A DNA stretch of 64,000 nucleotides from Euzebyella saccharophila (GCF_014855495.1 NZ_JACYFJ010000002.1:124001-188000); one strand, 5' to 3'. Shown: positions 43,074 through 54,233, counted from the stretch's first letter. The notes: a model not told the origin generated them from the letters alone. Program-made: numbers and translations.

Positions 43074-45155
43074 ATGCAAGAGCAACCGACAGGGCTAAAA
43101 TTTACCGATCAGGCAAAGGCGATTATCCTAGAGCATTTGTCCAATGAGAATTTTGGGGTTTCAGAATTGGCCGATGCCATGCACATGAGCCGGTCCAATC
43201 TTCTTAGAAAATGTAAAAAGCATACTGCACTATCCGCTAGCCAGTTTATTCGAAAAATTAGATTGGAGGAAGCTATGGAGCTGCTGAAGGAATCGGAACT
43301 TACCGTCTCTGAGGTATCCTACCAAGTGGGATTTGGTAGTAGTTCCTATTTTATCAAGTGCTTTAGGGAATTATACGGCTATCCTCCCGGTGAAGTTGGA
43401 AAAGGGTCAGCCAAAATATTATCGACATCTGAGGAAATTATTCATCGACCTTCTTTTTTAGGGAAAAATAAGTGGCTTTTAATGGCCGGTATAGTTGTAC
43501 TCATCGGCATTAGCTATTTCTTTTATTCAAAAATAAACACCGAAGATTCTCCGATACCCTCAATTTCTGAAGTTGAAAAATCAATTGCGGTACTGCCTTT
43601 CAAAAATGAAAGTAACGACGCTAGCAACCTCTATTTTGTAAACGGATTAATGGAGGCATCATTGGGCAACCTCCAAAAAATTGAGGATTTACGGGTTATC
43701 AGCAGAACATCCGTAGAAAAATATCGAAATACACAGCAGAACATTGGTGAAATTGCCAAAGAATTGAACGTGAGCTATGTAGTGGAAGGTAGTGGTCAAA
43801 AAATGGGTAATCAAGTGCTATTGAATATTCAATTGATAGATGCCACTACGGATTCCAGAATTTGGGGTGAACAGTATACGCACGAGGTCGAGGATATTTT
43901 TGCCCTACAAAATGAAGTTGCCAAAAAAAAAATAGCGGATGCCATTAAGGCGAAGGTCACCCCTTTGGAGATAGCCCGAATTGACAAAAAACCTACCGAA
44001 AACCTAGTGGCCTATGATTTCTTTCTACAAGCCCAAGAGCAAGTAAGTAAAAGTAACAAGGAGGGTTTGGAAGCGGCTATTCCTCTTTATGAAAAGGCCT
44101 TGGAGGAAGATTCACAATTTGCTTTGGCCTATGCGAACTTGGCCATAGCCTATTTTTATTTGGATCAGCATAAAAGGGAAAAACAGTATACGGAGCAAAT
44201 CAATAACAATGCGGACAAAGCGTTGCTTTATGATTCCAAACTAACGGAAAGCCTCATAGCCAAAGCCTTGTATTATCAACATACGGGAGACTATAGATTG
44301 GCCTTGCCCCATTTGCAGAAAGCTTTGGAGTATAATCCCAACTCTTCTGCAGTAGTACAGTTGTTATCGGCTCTTTATTCCGGTTACATTCCCAATACGG
44401 GAAAATATTTGGAGAACGCACTAAAAGGAATTCAATTGGATATTGCCGCCAATGACTCCATTGCCAAAAGTTATATTTATCTCAATCTTAGTAATGCCCT
44501 GGCGCAATCAGGTTTTATTGAGGAAGCACTTGAATATGCCAATTTATCCTTGCAACAGAATCCGGCGAATGAATACACACCTTATTTAAAAGCCTATATT
44601 GAGTATGCCCAGCATAAAGACCTTCAGAAGACCTTAACTTCCATAAAAAGGGAATTGATGAAGGATACTACACGATTGGACCTTCTTCAGGAAACGGCAA
44701 AACTGTATTATTTCCAAAGAAAATACGACAGTGCGTATCACTATTACAAGCGTTTTCATGAATTTAGAACTACAAACGGACTTAAAATCTACCCTCATGA
44801 AGACATAAAGATCAGTTGGGTCTACAGGGAAATGGGGCAAGAAGTTGAGGCCAAAAAATTATTTCAATCCTACTCCGCCTATTGTGAAAAGGACGAATCT
44901 ATTTACCAACCAGCAAGCATGGCGGTAAAATTGGTGTATGAAGGACAGTTGGATAAGGCCATTGAGCAATATAAAAAGTTTGCCACTAAGGACCATTTTC
45001 AATATTGGATCATACTTTTTATGAGAATAGACCCGGTTATGGATTCCCTTACTTCCCATCCGGAATATGAGTCCGTATTTCGGGAAATAGAAAACCGATT
45101 TTGGGACAATCATAACGATTTAAAAGAAACCCTTCAGGAACAGGAACTACTTTAA
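43074..45155 (+). CDS. AraC-type HTH, membrane anchor and TPR regulator
   Basis: The 693-residue protein has an N-terminal AraC-type DNA-binding domain (about 10-105; FIRKIRLEEAMELLKESELT and FGSSSYFIKCFRELYGYPPG). A membrane helix lies at about 133-150 (WLLMAGIVVLIGISYFFYS). A FlgO/TolB-like domain follows (SIAVLPFKNESND, VEGSGQKMGNQVLLNIQLID). The C-terminal half is TPR repeats (about 320-680). It is a CadC-like one-component regulator that reads a signal outside the membrane. Its target genes are not evident; the ankyrin gene is divergent. Confidence 0.88.
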   Translation: MQEQPTGLKFTDQAKAIILEHLSNENFGVSELADAMHMSRSNLLRKCKKHTALSASQFIRKIRLEEAMELLKESELTVSEVSYQVGFGSSSYFIKCFRELYGYPPGEVGKGSAKILSTSEEIIHRPSFLGKNKWLLMAGIVVLIGISYFFYSKINTEDSPIPSISEVEKSIAVLPFKNESNDASNLYFVNGLMEASLGNLQKIEDLRVISRTSVEKYRNTQQNIGEIAKELNVSYVVEGSGQKMGNQVLLNIQLIDATTDSRIWGEQYTHEVEDIFALQNEVAKKKIADAIKAKVTPLEIARIDKKPTENLVAYDFFLQAQEQVSKSNKEGLEAAIPLYEKALEEDSQFALAYANLAIAYFYLDQHKREKQYTEQINNNADKALLYDSKLTESLIAKALYYQHTGDYRLALPHLQKALEYNPNSSAVVQLLSALYSGYIPNTGKYLENALKGIQLDIAANDSIAKSYIYLNLSNALAQSGFIEEALEYANLSLQQNPANEYTPYLKAYIEYAQHKDLQKTLTSIKRELMKDTTRLDLLQETAKLYYFQRKYDSAYHYYKRFHEFRTTNGLKIYPHEDIKISWVYREMGQEVEAKKLFQSYSAYCEKDESIYQPASMAVKLVYEGQLDKAIEQYKKFATKDHFQYWIILFMRIDPVMDSLTSHPEYESVFREIENRFWDNHNDLKETLQEQELL

Positions 45156-45279
45156 AAGGTAATTGTCTCACAATCAGGTGCGGGTAATTTTAAAATTGAA
45201 ATTGTGAATATCTATTTCTGATTTTTGTCTTTTGAGCCCTATGCTTCCTCCTATCTTTGGCAGCCCAAAAACAAAGATT

Positions 45280-45846
45280 ATGAGTGCAACTTGGTACGAA
45301 TGCAAAGTAAAATATAGAAAACTGGACGAGGCTTCCGGAACCCTTAAGGTAAAAACAGAACCCTTTTTGGTAGACGCCATTTCCTATACGGAAGCAGAAA
45401 GTAGGATTACTGAAGAAATGCAGGCCTACCTAGCCGAAACCGAAGAAATTAAAATTACCAATATTAAGGTGGCCAATTACGCAGAGATTCATCCTTTTGA
45501 GAATACAGACCGATGGTTCAAATCAAAAATTTCCCTGATCGCCTTTGATGAGGAAAGCGGTAAGGAGCGTAAGACCAATCAGTATTTATTGGTACAGGCC
45601 AATGATGTGAAGGAAGCGTATGATCATACTGTGGAAGTGATGAAAGATACCATGGGCGATTATACCATACCGGCCATTAGCGAAAGTCCCATTATGGACG
45701 TGTTCCCTTATTTTACAGGTGAAGAGGACGAATTGGAAAAATTGGAAAAGTTCAATGCATTGAAAGATTCTGTTCCGGAATCTTTAGAAATGGATGAAAA
45801 ATTGGAATTGGCCGATGTTTTAGCCATTGCGGAGGAAGAGGAATAA
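45280..45846 (+). CDS. DUF4494 domain protein
   Basis: Starting at ATG 45280 (MSATWYECKVKYRKLDEASG) the protein has 188 residues. The open frame starts 48 nt earlier, but those codons are not conserved-looking. FLVDAISYTEAESRITEEM and RWFKSKISLIAFDEESGKE match DUF4494, a cytoplasmic Bacteroidota family of unknown function. The C-terminus is acidic (LADVLAIAEEEE). It is followed by a terminator and stands alone. Confidence 0.9.
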   Translation: MSATWYECKVKYRKLDEASGTLKVKTEPFLVDAISYTEAESRITEEMQAYLAETEEIKITNIKVANYAEIHPFENTDRWFKSKISLIAFDEESGKERKTNQYLLVQANDVKEAYDHTVEVMKDTMGDYTIPAISESPIMDVFPYFTGEEDELEKLEKFNALKDSVPESLEMDEKLELADVLAIAEEEE

Positions 45847-45866
45847 AAAAATTGCTTTCGATAAAT

Positions 45867-45898
45867 AAAAGCTGCCTACCATAAAATAGGTGGCTTTT
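45867..45898 (+). terminator. terminator after DUF4494
   Basis: AAAAGCTGCCTA (45867-45878) pairs with TAGGTGGCTTTT (45887-45898), including two G-T wobbles, followed by T residues. It may also serve the convergent DUF2254 gene, whose stop is just beyond. Confidence 0.75.
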
Positions 45899-45901
45899 TA
45901 A

Positions 45902-47023
45902 TTATAAGTTTTTGAGTATTTTTTTACTCCAAGCCAATTTTCGGTGTAAAATAGGGTCCTCGCCCATAAAGTGTTCCATTTCTGCAAAGCACAACTCCTT
46001 AAGTGTTTCAATAGGTACCAAGCTAAAAAAGAGGATACCGCCTTTATCAGATTTCATTGCTGTAAATTCCTCTATATTTTTTCGATGTATGAGGAGTTGC
46101 GTAAGATAATCAATGGACATCAATGCAGTTCCCGGGTCGTTAACTGCGGGAGAACTGGCCTTTACCCCTACTTCTACCAAATGCTTGAAGCCTACTTCAA
46201 TAACCTCAATAGCTTCCGCCCTATCGATGCTAATACAGCGCATCAGCTCTTTTCTAATTTTATCACCTACCTCCCTAGATACGGCCAAAACAGGTTCTCC
46301 CTCCAGTACAAAACTACCCATGTTTTTCAGCAACTTCAGTTCTATTTTGTGCTCTTCGGAAAGGGATATTAATTTTTGGGTACGGATGCTGTTCAAATAG
46401 CCACATTGCGGAAAGCAAATATGTTCCTTCCAAAAACTTTCGGGTCGTAATTCCTTAATTTTTTCAAAAGGAAGATCTATTAAGTGCTGCATTCTATTTT
46501 TAGTATTTAAAAAGGATTTACGTAAAACATAATTCACATGAATAGTCTGCGAGACACTGTGAATGAAATAGATAAATAATAGTATGCTGATAATTCCCAT
46601 CAAAATGGCCAATGGAGCTGCAACGGATGGAAATTTGTCGTGATTATCACTGGAGATAAAGGCTGCCATTACCAAGCAATACACTATAGTTCCACTGGTG
46701 ACGCCCAAAATTACTTGATGGTGTTTTTCCCGCAGAATCAACGGTATCAATCGGGGCGAATAGTTGCTAATACTCCTATTTAGAACGTCCATCACCATGG
46801 TATAGCTGAAAATGGTCAAGGTGAAAATACCTCCAATAGTGAAGGATAAAATGAATTTGATGCTCTCCACATCCGAGATTGCCAAGGAAGGATAGTCGTC
46901 CAAGAAATCTGGATTAAAAGCGACCAAAAGCACGGCCAATAGACCAAAGGCGAAGGCAATGCAAAAAGTTAGAAAGGAGATGCTGTTGATTACCCTTCTG
47001 ATGATGGACAAAATGCGGACCAT
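45902..47023 (-). CDS. DUF2254 family membrane protein
   Basis: The 373-residue protein has four membrane helices in its first 170 residues (ISFLTFCIAFAFGLLAVLLV, FTLTIFSYTMVMDVLNRS, LGVTSGTIVYCLVMAAFIS). A large soluble part follows, with CISIDRAEAIEVIEVGFKHL and PAVNDPGTALMSIDYL, the second a highly conserved DUF2254 motif. Length is shorter than some members but complete. The function is unknown; an inner-membrane role is likely. It lies before the thi operon's end on the same strand, with 80 nt between. Confidence 0.9.
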   Translation of the reverse strand: MVRILSIIRRVINSISFLTFCIAFAFGLLAVLLVAFNPDFLDDYPSLAISDVESIKFILSFTIGGIFTLTIFSYTMVMDVLNRSISNYSPRLIPLILREKHHQVILGVTSGTIVYCLVMAAFISSDNHDKFPSVAAPLAILMGIISILLFIYFIHSVSQTIHVNYVLRKSFLNTKNRMQHLIDLPFEKIKELRPESFWKEHICFPQCGYLNSIRTQKLISLSEEHKIELKLLKNMGSFVLEGEPVLAVSREVGDKIRKELMRCISIDRAEAIEVIEVGFKHLVEVGVKASSPAVNDPGTALMSIDYLTQLLIHRKNIEEFTAMKSDKGGILFFSLVPIETLKELCFAEMEHFMGEDPILHRKLAWSKKILKNL

Positions 47024-47102
47024 GTTCTAAACTTAGAGAACAAGATTACGCCATCATGGGCAGTCAAGATACCTCAAAGCGATTATTGATTAACGGAATC
47101 AC

Positions 47103-48212
47103 TTACTTCTGAAATGCCTCCCAATCCTTAAAAACAGGTTCATAGCCTTGTTTCCTTATGACATCGGCTATAGTTTGGGTGGGCCGTTCATCGGAAATTT
47201 CAAATTGTTCCAATGATTGTGGCGCTACACTATACCCTCCGGGATTGGTCTTACTTTCCGCAGAAATACTTGTAATACCCAGTTTGATGATGTTGTTTCG
47301 GAAGTTTTCACTTTCACGGGTACTCATCGAAAGTTCTACATCTTCATCTAAAAGTCGGTATGCACAAATGAGCTGCACCAAATCGGCATCGGTCATTTCC
47401 AATTTTGGTTGTACCTCTCCTTGATGTGGCCGGAGTCTGGGGAAGGAGATGCTGTACTTGGTTTTCCAATAGGTTTTTTGCAAATATTTAAGGTGAAGCG
47501 CTGTGTAAAAACTATCCACTCGCCAATCTTCCAATCCGTAAAGGGCGCCAATACCAATTTTATGTATTCCGGCCTTTCCTAGTCGGTCTGGCGTATCCAA
47601 CCGATAATTGAAATTGGATTTTTTTCCCTTGGGATGATGGATTTTATACGTGGCTTCGTGATAGGTTTCTTGGTACACCAGCACAGCATACAATCCGGCA
47701 TTGGCCAATAATTCGTATTCTTCTTGGTCCAATGGCTGCACTTCCATGGAAATATTGGAAAAATAGGGTTTCAATAGCTCAATGGCATTTTTGATAAAGG
47801 AAACCCCAACCTTTTTATTCGCCTCCCCGGTCACCAATAGAACATGGTCGTAGCCCAACTTTTTAATATGTTCCGCTTCTTGAATAATTTCCTGATCAGT
47901 AAGGGTTTTTCTGGGGATTTTATTGGTCATGCTAAATCCGCAGTAAGTACAGATATTCTGGCATTCATTGGAAAGGTAAAGTGGCAGGTACATCTGCAAG
48001 GTATTGCCAAAGCGTTTTTTGGTGAGCTCGTGACTTCGTTGGGCCATTTCCTCTAAAAAGGGAGCCGCAGCGGGCGAAATCAGGGCTTTAAAATCGTGCA
48101 GGTCCATTTTCTCTTTCCTTAAAACAGCCGCTACTTCCCGCTCCGTTATTTTGTAAATGTCGCTTTCTAGGCTATCCCAATCGTAATTGTCAAAAGTGTT
48201 TCTAAAAGACAT
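47103..48212 (-). CDS. thiH: 2-iminoacetate synthase ThiH
   Basis: The 369-residue radical SAM enzyme has the cluster motif CQNICTYCGFS (CxxxCxxC, about residues 89-96). The ThiH C-terminal region is RLRPHQGEVQPKLEMTDADL followed by SMSTRESENFRNN. It cleaves tyrosine to dehydroglycine for the thiazole ring. It is the last gene of the thi operon, 3 nt after thiG. ThiH, not a ThiO glycine oxidase, implies the anaerobic-type, oxygen-sensitive route, as is common in Bacteroidota. Confidence 0.95.
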   Translation of the reverse strand: MSFRNTFDNYDWDSLESDIYKITEREVAAVLRKEKMDLHDFKALISPAAAPFLEEMAQRSHELTKKRFGNTLQMYLPLYLSNECQNICTYCGFSMTNKIPRKTLTDQEIIQEAEHIKKLGYDHVLLVTGEANKKVGVSFIKNAIELLKPYFSNISMEVQPLDQEEYELLANAGLYAVLVYQETYHEATYKIHHPKGKKSNFNYRLDTPDRLGKAGIHKIGIGALYGLEDWRVDSFYTALHLKYLQKTYWKTKYSISFPRLRPHQGEVQPKLEMTDADLVQLICAYRLLDEDVELSMSTRESENFRNNIIKLGITSISAESKTNPGGYSVAPQSLEQFEISDERPTQTIADVIRKQGYEPVFKDWEAFQK

Positions 48213-48215
48213 TTA

Positions 48216-48989
48216 TTAGGTGTTTAAAAAGGAGGTCAAGGGACTACTGGCTTCGGCATGTTTTCTTTCAGGAGCCAATTTTGCTTTGTAGGCTATTCTA
48301 CCGGCTTCTACTGCCATTTTAAAGGCTTTTGCCATTTCCACTGGATTTTGTGAAACCGCAATGGCGGTGTTGACCAGAACGGCGTCGGCACCCAATTCCA
48401 TGGCATGTGCTGCATGTGAGGGAGCGCCAATACCAGCATCCACTATGACGGGAACATTGCTTTGTTCAATGATAATTTCAAGAAAATCGGATGTTTTAAG
48501 TCCCTTATTACTACCAATGGGTGCCCCCAATGGCATCACGCATTGGGCGCCCACTTCCTCAAGACGTTTGCAAAGTACGGGGTCCGCATGAATATAAGGC
48601 ATCACTACGAAGCCTAGTTTTACCAATTCTTCAGCGGCCGCCAAGGTCTCTATGGAGTCGGGTAGTAAATACTTAGGGTCCGGGTGGATTTCCAGCTTTA
48701 CCCAATTGGTTTCGAGGGCTTCACGGGCTAATTGAGCTGCAAATACCGCCTCCTTTGCCATGCGTACGCCCGAGGTATTGGGCAGTAGATGCAAGTGGGG
48801 GGCATTCAGATGCACCAGCATATCATCTGCATGATTGCTTACCTCTACCCTTTTGAGGGCTACCGTTACCAATTCACTTTCTGATGCAAACACCGCTTCT
48901 TTCATGGTCTGTACACTCGAAAATTTTCCGGTGCCGGTAAATAATCTTGAGTGAAAGGTTTTGTTTGCTATTTGTAAGGTATCGTTCAT
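48216..48989 (-). CDS. thiG: thiazole synthase ThiG
   Basis: The 257-residue protein starts [20 protein letters not shown] and has the catalytic lysine segment [11 protein letters not shown] and the phosphate-binding [29 protein letters not shown], in parts [15 protein letters not shown] and [12 protein letters not shown]. It condenses deoxyxylulose phosphate, dehydroglycine and ThiS thiocarboxylate into the thiazole. Neighbours are thiH and thiE. Confidence 0.96.
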   Translation of the reverse strand: MNDTLQIANKTFHSRLFTGTGKFSSVQTMKEAVFASESELVTVALKRVEVSNHADDMLVHLNAPHLHLLPNTSGVRMAKEAVFAAQLAREALETNWVKLEIHPDPKYLLPDSIETLAAAEELVKLGFVVMPYIHADPVLCKRLEEVGAQCVMPLGAPIGSNKGLKTSDFLEIIIEQSNVPVIVDAGIGAPSHAAHAMELGADAVLVNTAIAVSQNPVEMAKAFKMAVEAGRIAYKAKLAPERKHAEASSPLTSFLNT

Positions 48990-48993
48990 TTAA

Positions 48994-49644
48994 TTAATTT
49001 TTGGGGGCATTCCAGACCTGTTCCTGTACATCAGAACCTTTTAAAAGTCGATGGAAATGCTGAATTTTTGAAAAATCTTTGGTAATCTCACCGGAAACCG
49101 CCAAGCCATATACTCCAGTTTTAAGGATTTTTGGGGCATCCTCGAGGGTAATTCCGCCTATGCCAATTACCAGTACTTTTCCGTTGATTTCATTAACTAT
49201 TCTTTGATATTCCTCTAGCGGAATAATGGGACTCAGGTTCTTTTTGGTAGTGGTGAAGCTAAAAGGCCCCAGCCCGATGTAATCCACTTGTTTTTTTAGT
49301 AATGACTGACAGTCTTCCAAGGTATTGGCCGTACCGCCGATGGTAAATGCGTTTCCTAGATGTTCTCGTACCTTGGCCGGGTCTTCATCCATTTGACCTA
49401 GATGTACGCCATCCGCTTTCACTTCTTTGGCGATTTTATAATAATCGTTGATAATCAATCGGGTTTGAAAATGGGCCGTAATTGCTCTCGCTTCATGAGC
49501 TATTTTTAAAACGGATTCTTCGGATTCATTTTTCATACGGAGCTGAACCAATTCCGCACCGTAGGTACAGGCTTTTTGAATGTTTTGTAAGTGCTCCTCG
49601 GGATTGTTTCCTTGAGAAATATAATGGAGTTGGGGTAAAGGCAT
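48994..49644 (-). CDS. thiE: thiamine phosphate synthase ThiE
   Basis: The 216-residue TIM-barrel protein has QLRMKNESEE near the substrate site, RLIINDYYKIAKEVKADGVHLGQMDED in pieces as LIINDYYKIA and GVHLGQMDEDP, and DYIGLGPFSFTTTKK and IGIGGITLEDA. It joins HMP-PP and thiazole phosphate into thiamine phosphate. A second, more divergent barrel of the same family lies just upstream at 49654. The canonical motifs here make this the catalytic copy. Confidence 0.92.
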   Translation of the reverse strand: MPLPQLHYISQGNNPEEHLQNIQKACTYGAELVQLRMKNESEESVLKIAHEARAITAHFQTRLIINDYYKIAKEVKADGVHLGQMDEDPAKVREHLGNAFTIGGTANTLEDCQSLLKKQVDYIGLGPFSFTTTKKNLSPIIPLEEYQRIVNEINGKVLVIGIGGITLEDAPKILKTGVYGLAVSGEITKDFSKIQHFHRLLKGSDVQEQVWNAPKN

Positions 49645-49653
49645 TTTTTGGTT

Positions 49654-50271
49654 TTAAAAGTGTTGCTGCATTTCTTTAAAATCGGCCATGGGAGAAGGAC
49701 TTTTCCATATTCCTCCCATTAATGCCGCTCCGGAATAACCTAATTTTTGTAGCTTACCAATATTCGATTTATCGATACCACCAAGACCGATGACCTTCTT
49801 AGAAATAGAGTTTACGTCAAACTGTTTTCCTCTATAATTTTCCTTCGAAATGGAAGTAAATACCGGACTTAAAAATTGATAATCGAATGCAATTGGACAT
49901 TGCTCAAGCACCGAAATATCATGAAATGAAGTGCTTGATGTTTTATTTTTATCTATTTGAAAATCAATTGTTTCAGTCGTTTTTACAAACCTATAATTCA
50001 AATGTATTTTGTTATCGGATAGCAACTGATTCCGCGTTCGTTCCGGAAAATGGATTCCCTTTAAATCAAACTTATTAAGCAATTGGTAGTGTTCATGTAT
50101 AACTACCTTATGATGATATTTTTCATCTAGTTGGGAGAGGTATTTTTCATAGTCTCCTATACTCCTTTTTGGTTTCCGAAGGTGGAAGCACTGCAGACCT
50201 TCCTCAAATAGTTGGTGAAGGAGTGGCAGCTCATTCGGTATATCATTTTCTGGAGAAATCAGTACAATCAT
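49654..50271 (-). CDS. ThiE/TenI-like TIM-barrel protein
   Basis: The 205-residue protein belongs to the ThiE/TenI superfamily: GLQCFHLRKPKRS, GIHFPERTRNQLL in place of GVHLGQxD, and VIGLGGIDKSNIGKLQKLGYSGAALMG, given as GLGGIDKSN and GYSGAALMGG. The key QxD is absent, as in TenI-type or thiazole tautomerase proteins and in atypical ThiE. It sits between thiC and thiE, 10 nt from each, in the riboswitch-controlled operon. A tautomerase-like role is inferred. Confidence 0.78.
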   Translation of the reverse strand: MIVLISPENDIPNELPLLHQLFEEGLQCFHLRKPKRSIGDYEKYLSQLDEKYHHKVVIHEHYQLLNKFDLKGIHFPERTRNQLLSDNKIHLNYRFVKTTETIDFQIDKNKTSSTSFHDISVLEQCPIAFDYQFLSPVFTSISKENYRGKQFDVNSISKKVIGLGGIDKSNIGKLQKLGYSGAALMGGIWKSPSPMADFKEMQQHF

Positions 50272-50281
50272 TTTGATTTAA

Positions 50282-52174
<1,893 letters not shown>

Positions 52175-52193
52175 TCAACTGTTGACTAGGATA

Positions 52194-52397
52194 TTATCCG
52201 CCCTGAACTGCTTGAATAACCAATAATTGGTCATTATTTTTCAACAATTGGGAAGACCATTCAGATTTCGGAATAATTTGCTCGTTGATGGCCACGGCTA
52301 TGCCGGAGGAAGGCGTGCGCGAATTTTCCAAAACTTGTTGAAGGCTCGTATTTTCAGGCACTTCCAACTTCTGTAGGTTCATTGTTATCGTTATCAT
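52194..52397 (-). CDS. thiS: sulfur carrier protein ThiS
   Basis: The 67-residue ubiquitin-like protein ends VIQAVQGG, with the C-terminal GG that is adenylated and thiocarboxylated. SSGIAVAINEQIIPKSEW and LLKNNDQLLVIQ match ThiS. An internal ATG (MNLQKLEV) at residue 6 could be the true start. It is the first gene of the operon, about 120 nt downstream of the TPP aptamer. The adenylating ThiF partner is not in the window. Confidence 0.92.
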   Translation of the reverse strand: MITITMNLQKLEVPENTSLQQVLENSRTPSSGIAVAINEQIIPKSEWSSQLLKNNDQLLVIQAVQGG

Positions 52398-52519
52398 ACA
52401 GTATAGATTTTGTTGTAACGATAAGGGCTTGAAAATATCTTTGAACTAAAAGCGACCGTGTAGAAAAAGAGGTCACTTAAATGAAAAGGTCGTAAACACC
52501 CATTACAGAATGTTTTTCA

Positions 52520-52596
52520 ACTTTTCCCTTCGGCGGTACTAACCGCATCAGGTTCAAAGGGTATGTCTCAGTTCCGAACAGGAACACCCCTAAAGT
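52520..52596 (-). ncRNA. TPP riboswitch (thi box) controlling the thi operon
   Basis: Reading the reverse strand, ACTTTAGGGGTG opens helix P1. GAACTGAGA and ACCCTTTGAACCTGATGCGG form the pyrimidine- and phosphate-sensing arms, and TTAGTACCGCC with GAAGGGA closes the aptamer. ACTTT at the 5' end pairs with AAAGT at the 3' end. Thiamine pyrophosphate would reduce expression of thiS and the genes after it. The mode (transcription or translation) is not clear from the 120-nt platform. Confidence 0.95.
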
Positions 52597-52604
52597 TTAC
52601 GTTA

Positions 52605-52612
52605 CAAATGTA
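52605..52612 (-). promoter_or_regulatory. -7 box of the thi operon promoter
   Basis: On the reverse strand TACATTTG matches TAnnTTTG exactly. It lies 8 nt before the aptamer's first paired base, so transcription would start right at the riboswitch. No clear TTG at -33 was found. Confidence 0.65.
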
Positions 52613-52679
52613 GCAACTTTGTTTTGAATAGTAAGAAGAATATACGTTTCTTCTATAAAAAGCTCAAATTAGTGGGAAA

Positions 52680-53141
52680 TTACTCCGCCTTATTGACCCG
52701 GACGGCGTTCATTCCGCGTTGGCCTTTTTCCAATTCAAAAGTAACTTTTTCGTTTTCGTTCATTTCAGCGGATTGCACTTGGCTGATATGACAGAAATAT
52801 TTCTCGTTATTTTCTGAATCGATGATAAACCCAAATCCCTTGGAATGATCAAAAAAGGAAACTTTCCCATTTCTAATAGGGTCAAATTTATCTTCGTCCG
52901 TTTCTTCCTTTTTAGGAATGCCCAATACTATTTCCGAAGCATCAATTTCCTCTTCTTCGGTTTTTTCGGGAGGGGTATCGGTAAGATTACCAAATTTATC
53001 AACGTAGGCAAAAGGAATGCCTCCGTCCCCTTCTTTGGCTTCGGCCTTTCTGGCCTCTTTCTTTTTTAGCTTTTCTTCACGCTTCTTAAGGCGTTTTTTT
53101 TCTTTCTCTCTTTTATTATAAGTCTGTTGCGATTTTGCCAT
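52680..53141 (-). CDS. cold-shock-domain protein with basic N-terminal region
   Basis: Starting at ATG 53141 (MAKSQQTYNKREKEKKRLKK) the protein has 153 residues. An earlier ATG at 53231 lies across the terminator of the csp gene upstream and is rejected. The N-terminal 40 residues are Lys/Arg/Glu-rich and probably a charged coiled coil. The C-terminal cold-shock domain (about 90-150) has NGKVSFFDHSKGFGFIIDSE and KYFCHISQV, the RNP1 and RNP2 motifs. It should bind RNA or single-stranded DNA. The charged extension is unusual for Csp proteins. Confidence 0.88.
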   Translation of the reverse strand: MAKSQQTYNKREKEKKRLKKREEKLKKKEARKAEAKEGDGGIPFAYVDKFGNLTDTPPEKTEEEEIDASEIVLGIPKKEETDEDKFDPIRNGKVSFFDHSKGFGFIIDSENNEKYFCHISQVQSAEMNENEKVTFELEKGQRGMNAVRVNKAE

Positions 53142-53206
53142 ATATATAATTAAGTCTATAATGTAGGATAAATTATTGCAAACTCCGAATTTGTTGCAAT
53201 AAAAAA

Positions 53207-53227
53207 GCCTATCCAATACGGATAGGC
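53207..53227 (-). terminator. terminator after the CspA-like gene
   Basis: GCCTATCC (53207-53214) and GGATAGGC (53220-53227) form an 8-bp stem with a 5-nt loop. On the reverse strand it is followed by T residues (A run at 53201-53206 on the forward strand). Confidence 0.85.
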
Positions 53228-53252
53228 CCAAAGATATTATATAAAATACTGG

Positions 53253-53444
53253 TTAAACGACTTTTACGTCTACAGCATTCAAACCTTTTTTACCTTGCTC
53301 TAAATTAAATTCAACTTGGTCACCTTCGCGAACCTCGTCAATCAATCCAGAAACGTGTACAAAATGATCTTCATTTACTCCGTCTTCAGTTATGAATCCA
53401 TAACCTTTAGAATCATTGAAGAATTTTACAGTTCCTTTACTCAT
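53253..53444 (-). CDS. CspA-like cold-shock protein
   Basis: The 63-residue protein is a single cold-shock domain with GTVKFFNDSKGYGFITEDG (RNP1) and DHFVHVSGL (RNP2), and it ends LNAVDVKVV. It binds single-stranded nucleic acid and melts RNA structure during cold or growth transitions. The related charged protein follows beyond a terminator, so the two are related in content but probably not in one mRNA. Confidence 0.95.
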   Translation of the reverse strand: MSKGTVKFFNDSKGYGFITEDGVNEDHFVHVSGLIDEVREGDQVEFNLEQGKKGLNAVDVKVV

Positions 53445-53559
53445 TATACTATTTTAATTAATTAATAAGTGGCAAAGGTGATGCTAATTTTTGGATAAAC
53501 AACCTTTTATTTTACTTATTTTCAATTATTTAAAATTAATAGAACAAGCATAAAATATA

Positions 53560-54012
53560 TTATCTAAAATCTTCCAAAATATCGGAGGTTTCCAAATCGT
53601 TTTGAATCGTACTTTTTTGCTCGCGTAAAATTACCCTTACCCTTGCTGGAACCATAGTTTCAGCCAAAACTTCGTTATATTCCTTAAGGGCACTTTTATC
53701 ACCTCTTACAGCTTCCTCAAGCATGGCTTCATCATTATCCCCTGAAAAGAAGGCTTTTACATCCATCCAAGACCTGTGGACAGCACCAGAAGTAGTTCCT
53801 TCAATTTTTTCATTTCCCAATTTTAATTCGGGTACCGCATTTTTTAATTGCTTTAAAAACTGCTTTCTATTTTCTATGCGGCCTAAGAAATAACTTTTAG
53901 TACTTCTTTCCTTAGAGTTTTCAGCGGCTTTCTCAAATCCCTTAATAGCATCCTCATTTTTATCTACTACTTCCTGTAAGCTTTGTTCAATACTTTTTAC
54001 ATCTGCATTCAT
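53560..54012 (-). CDS. PA2169-family four-helix-bundle protein (DUF2383)
   Basis: The 150-residue protein is all helical and charged. IEQSLQEVVDKNEDAIKGFEKA, RIENRKQFLKQLKNAV and VHRSWMDVKAFFSGDNDEAMLEE in the middle match the PA2169/DUF2383 ferritin-like bundle. Family members are stress-induced, but the biochemical role is not established. No metal-binding glutamate/histidine set is obvious. It stands alone. Confidence 0.82.
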   Translation of the reverse strand: MNADVKSIEQSLQEVVDKNEDAIKGFEKAAENSKERSTKSYFLGRIENRKQFLKQLKNAVPELKLGNEKIEGTTSGAVHRSWMDVKAFFSGDNDEAMLEEAVRGDKSALKEYNEVLAETMVPARVRVILREQKSTIQNDLETSDILEDFR

Positions 54013-54233
54013 TCTATTATCTGGTATTAAATTTGTAATTCGTTTTAGGCAAATTACTCTATCACAAAGAGAATGATGGATGCAATAGCAGAAATGATTG
54101 ACGAGAATAGAAGGCTTGGGAATTTTACGGAAATTATATCAGTTTTTAAATCAATTGAGACTTCACTATGCATAAAATGCATGATTTGGTTAGTTTAGCT
54201 TCTTATGGTTCCTTTCACGAAAACCTTTTGGAC

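Noticed and set aside
53142-53231. Longer N-terminus of the cold-shock-domain protein
   Set aside because: It would run through the terminator of the upstream csp gene; the basic MAKSQQTYNK start at 53141 is a better fit.
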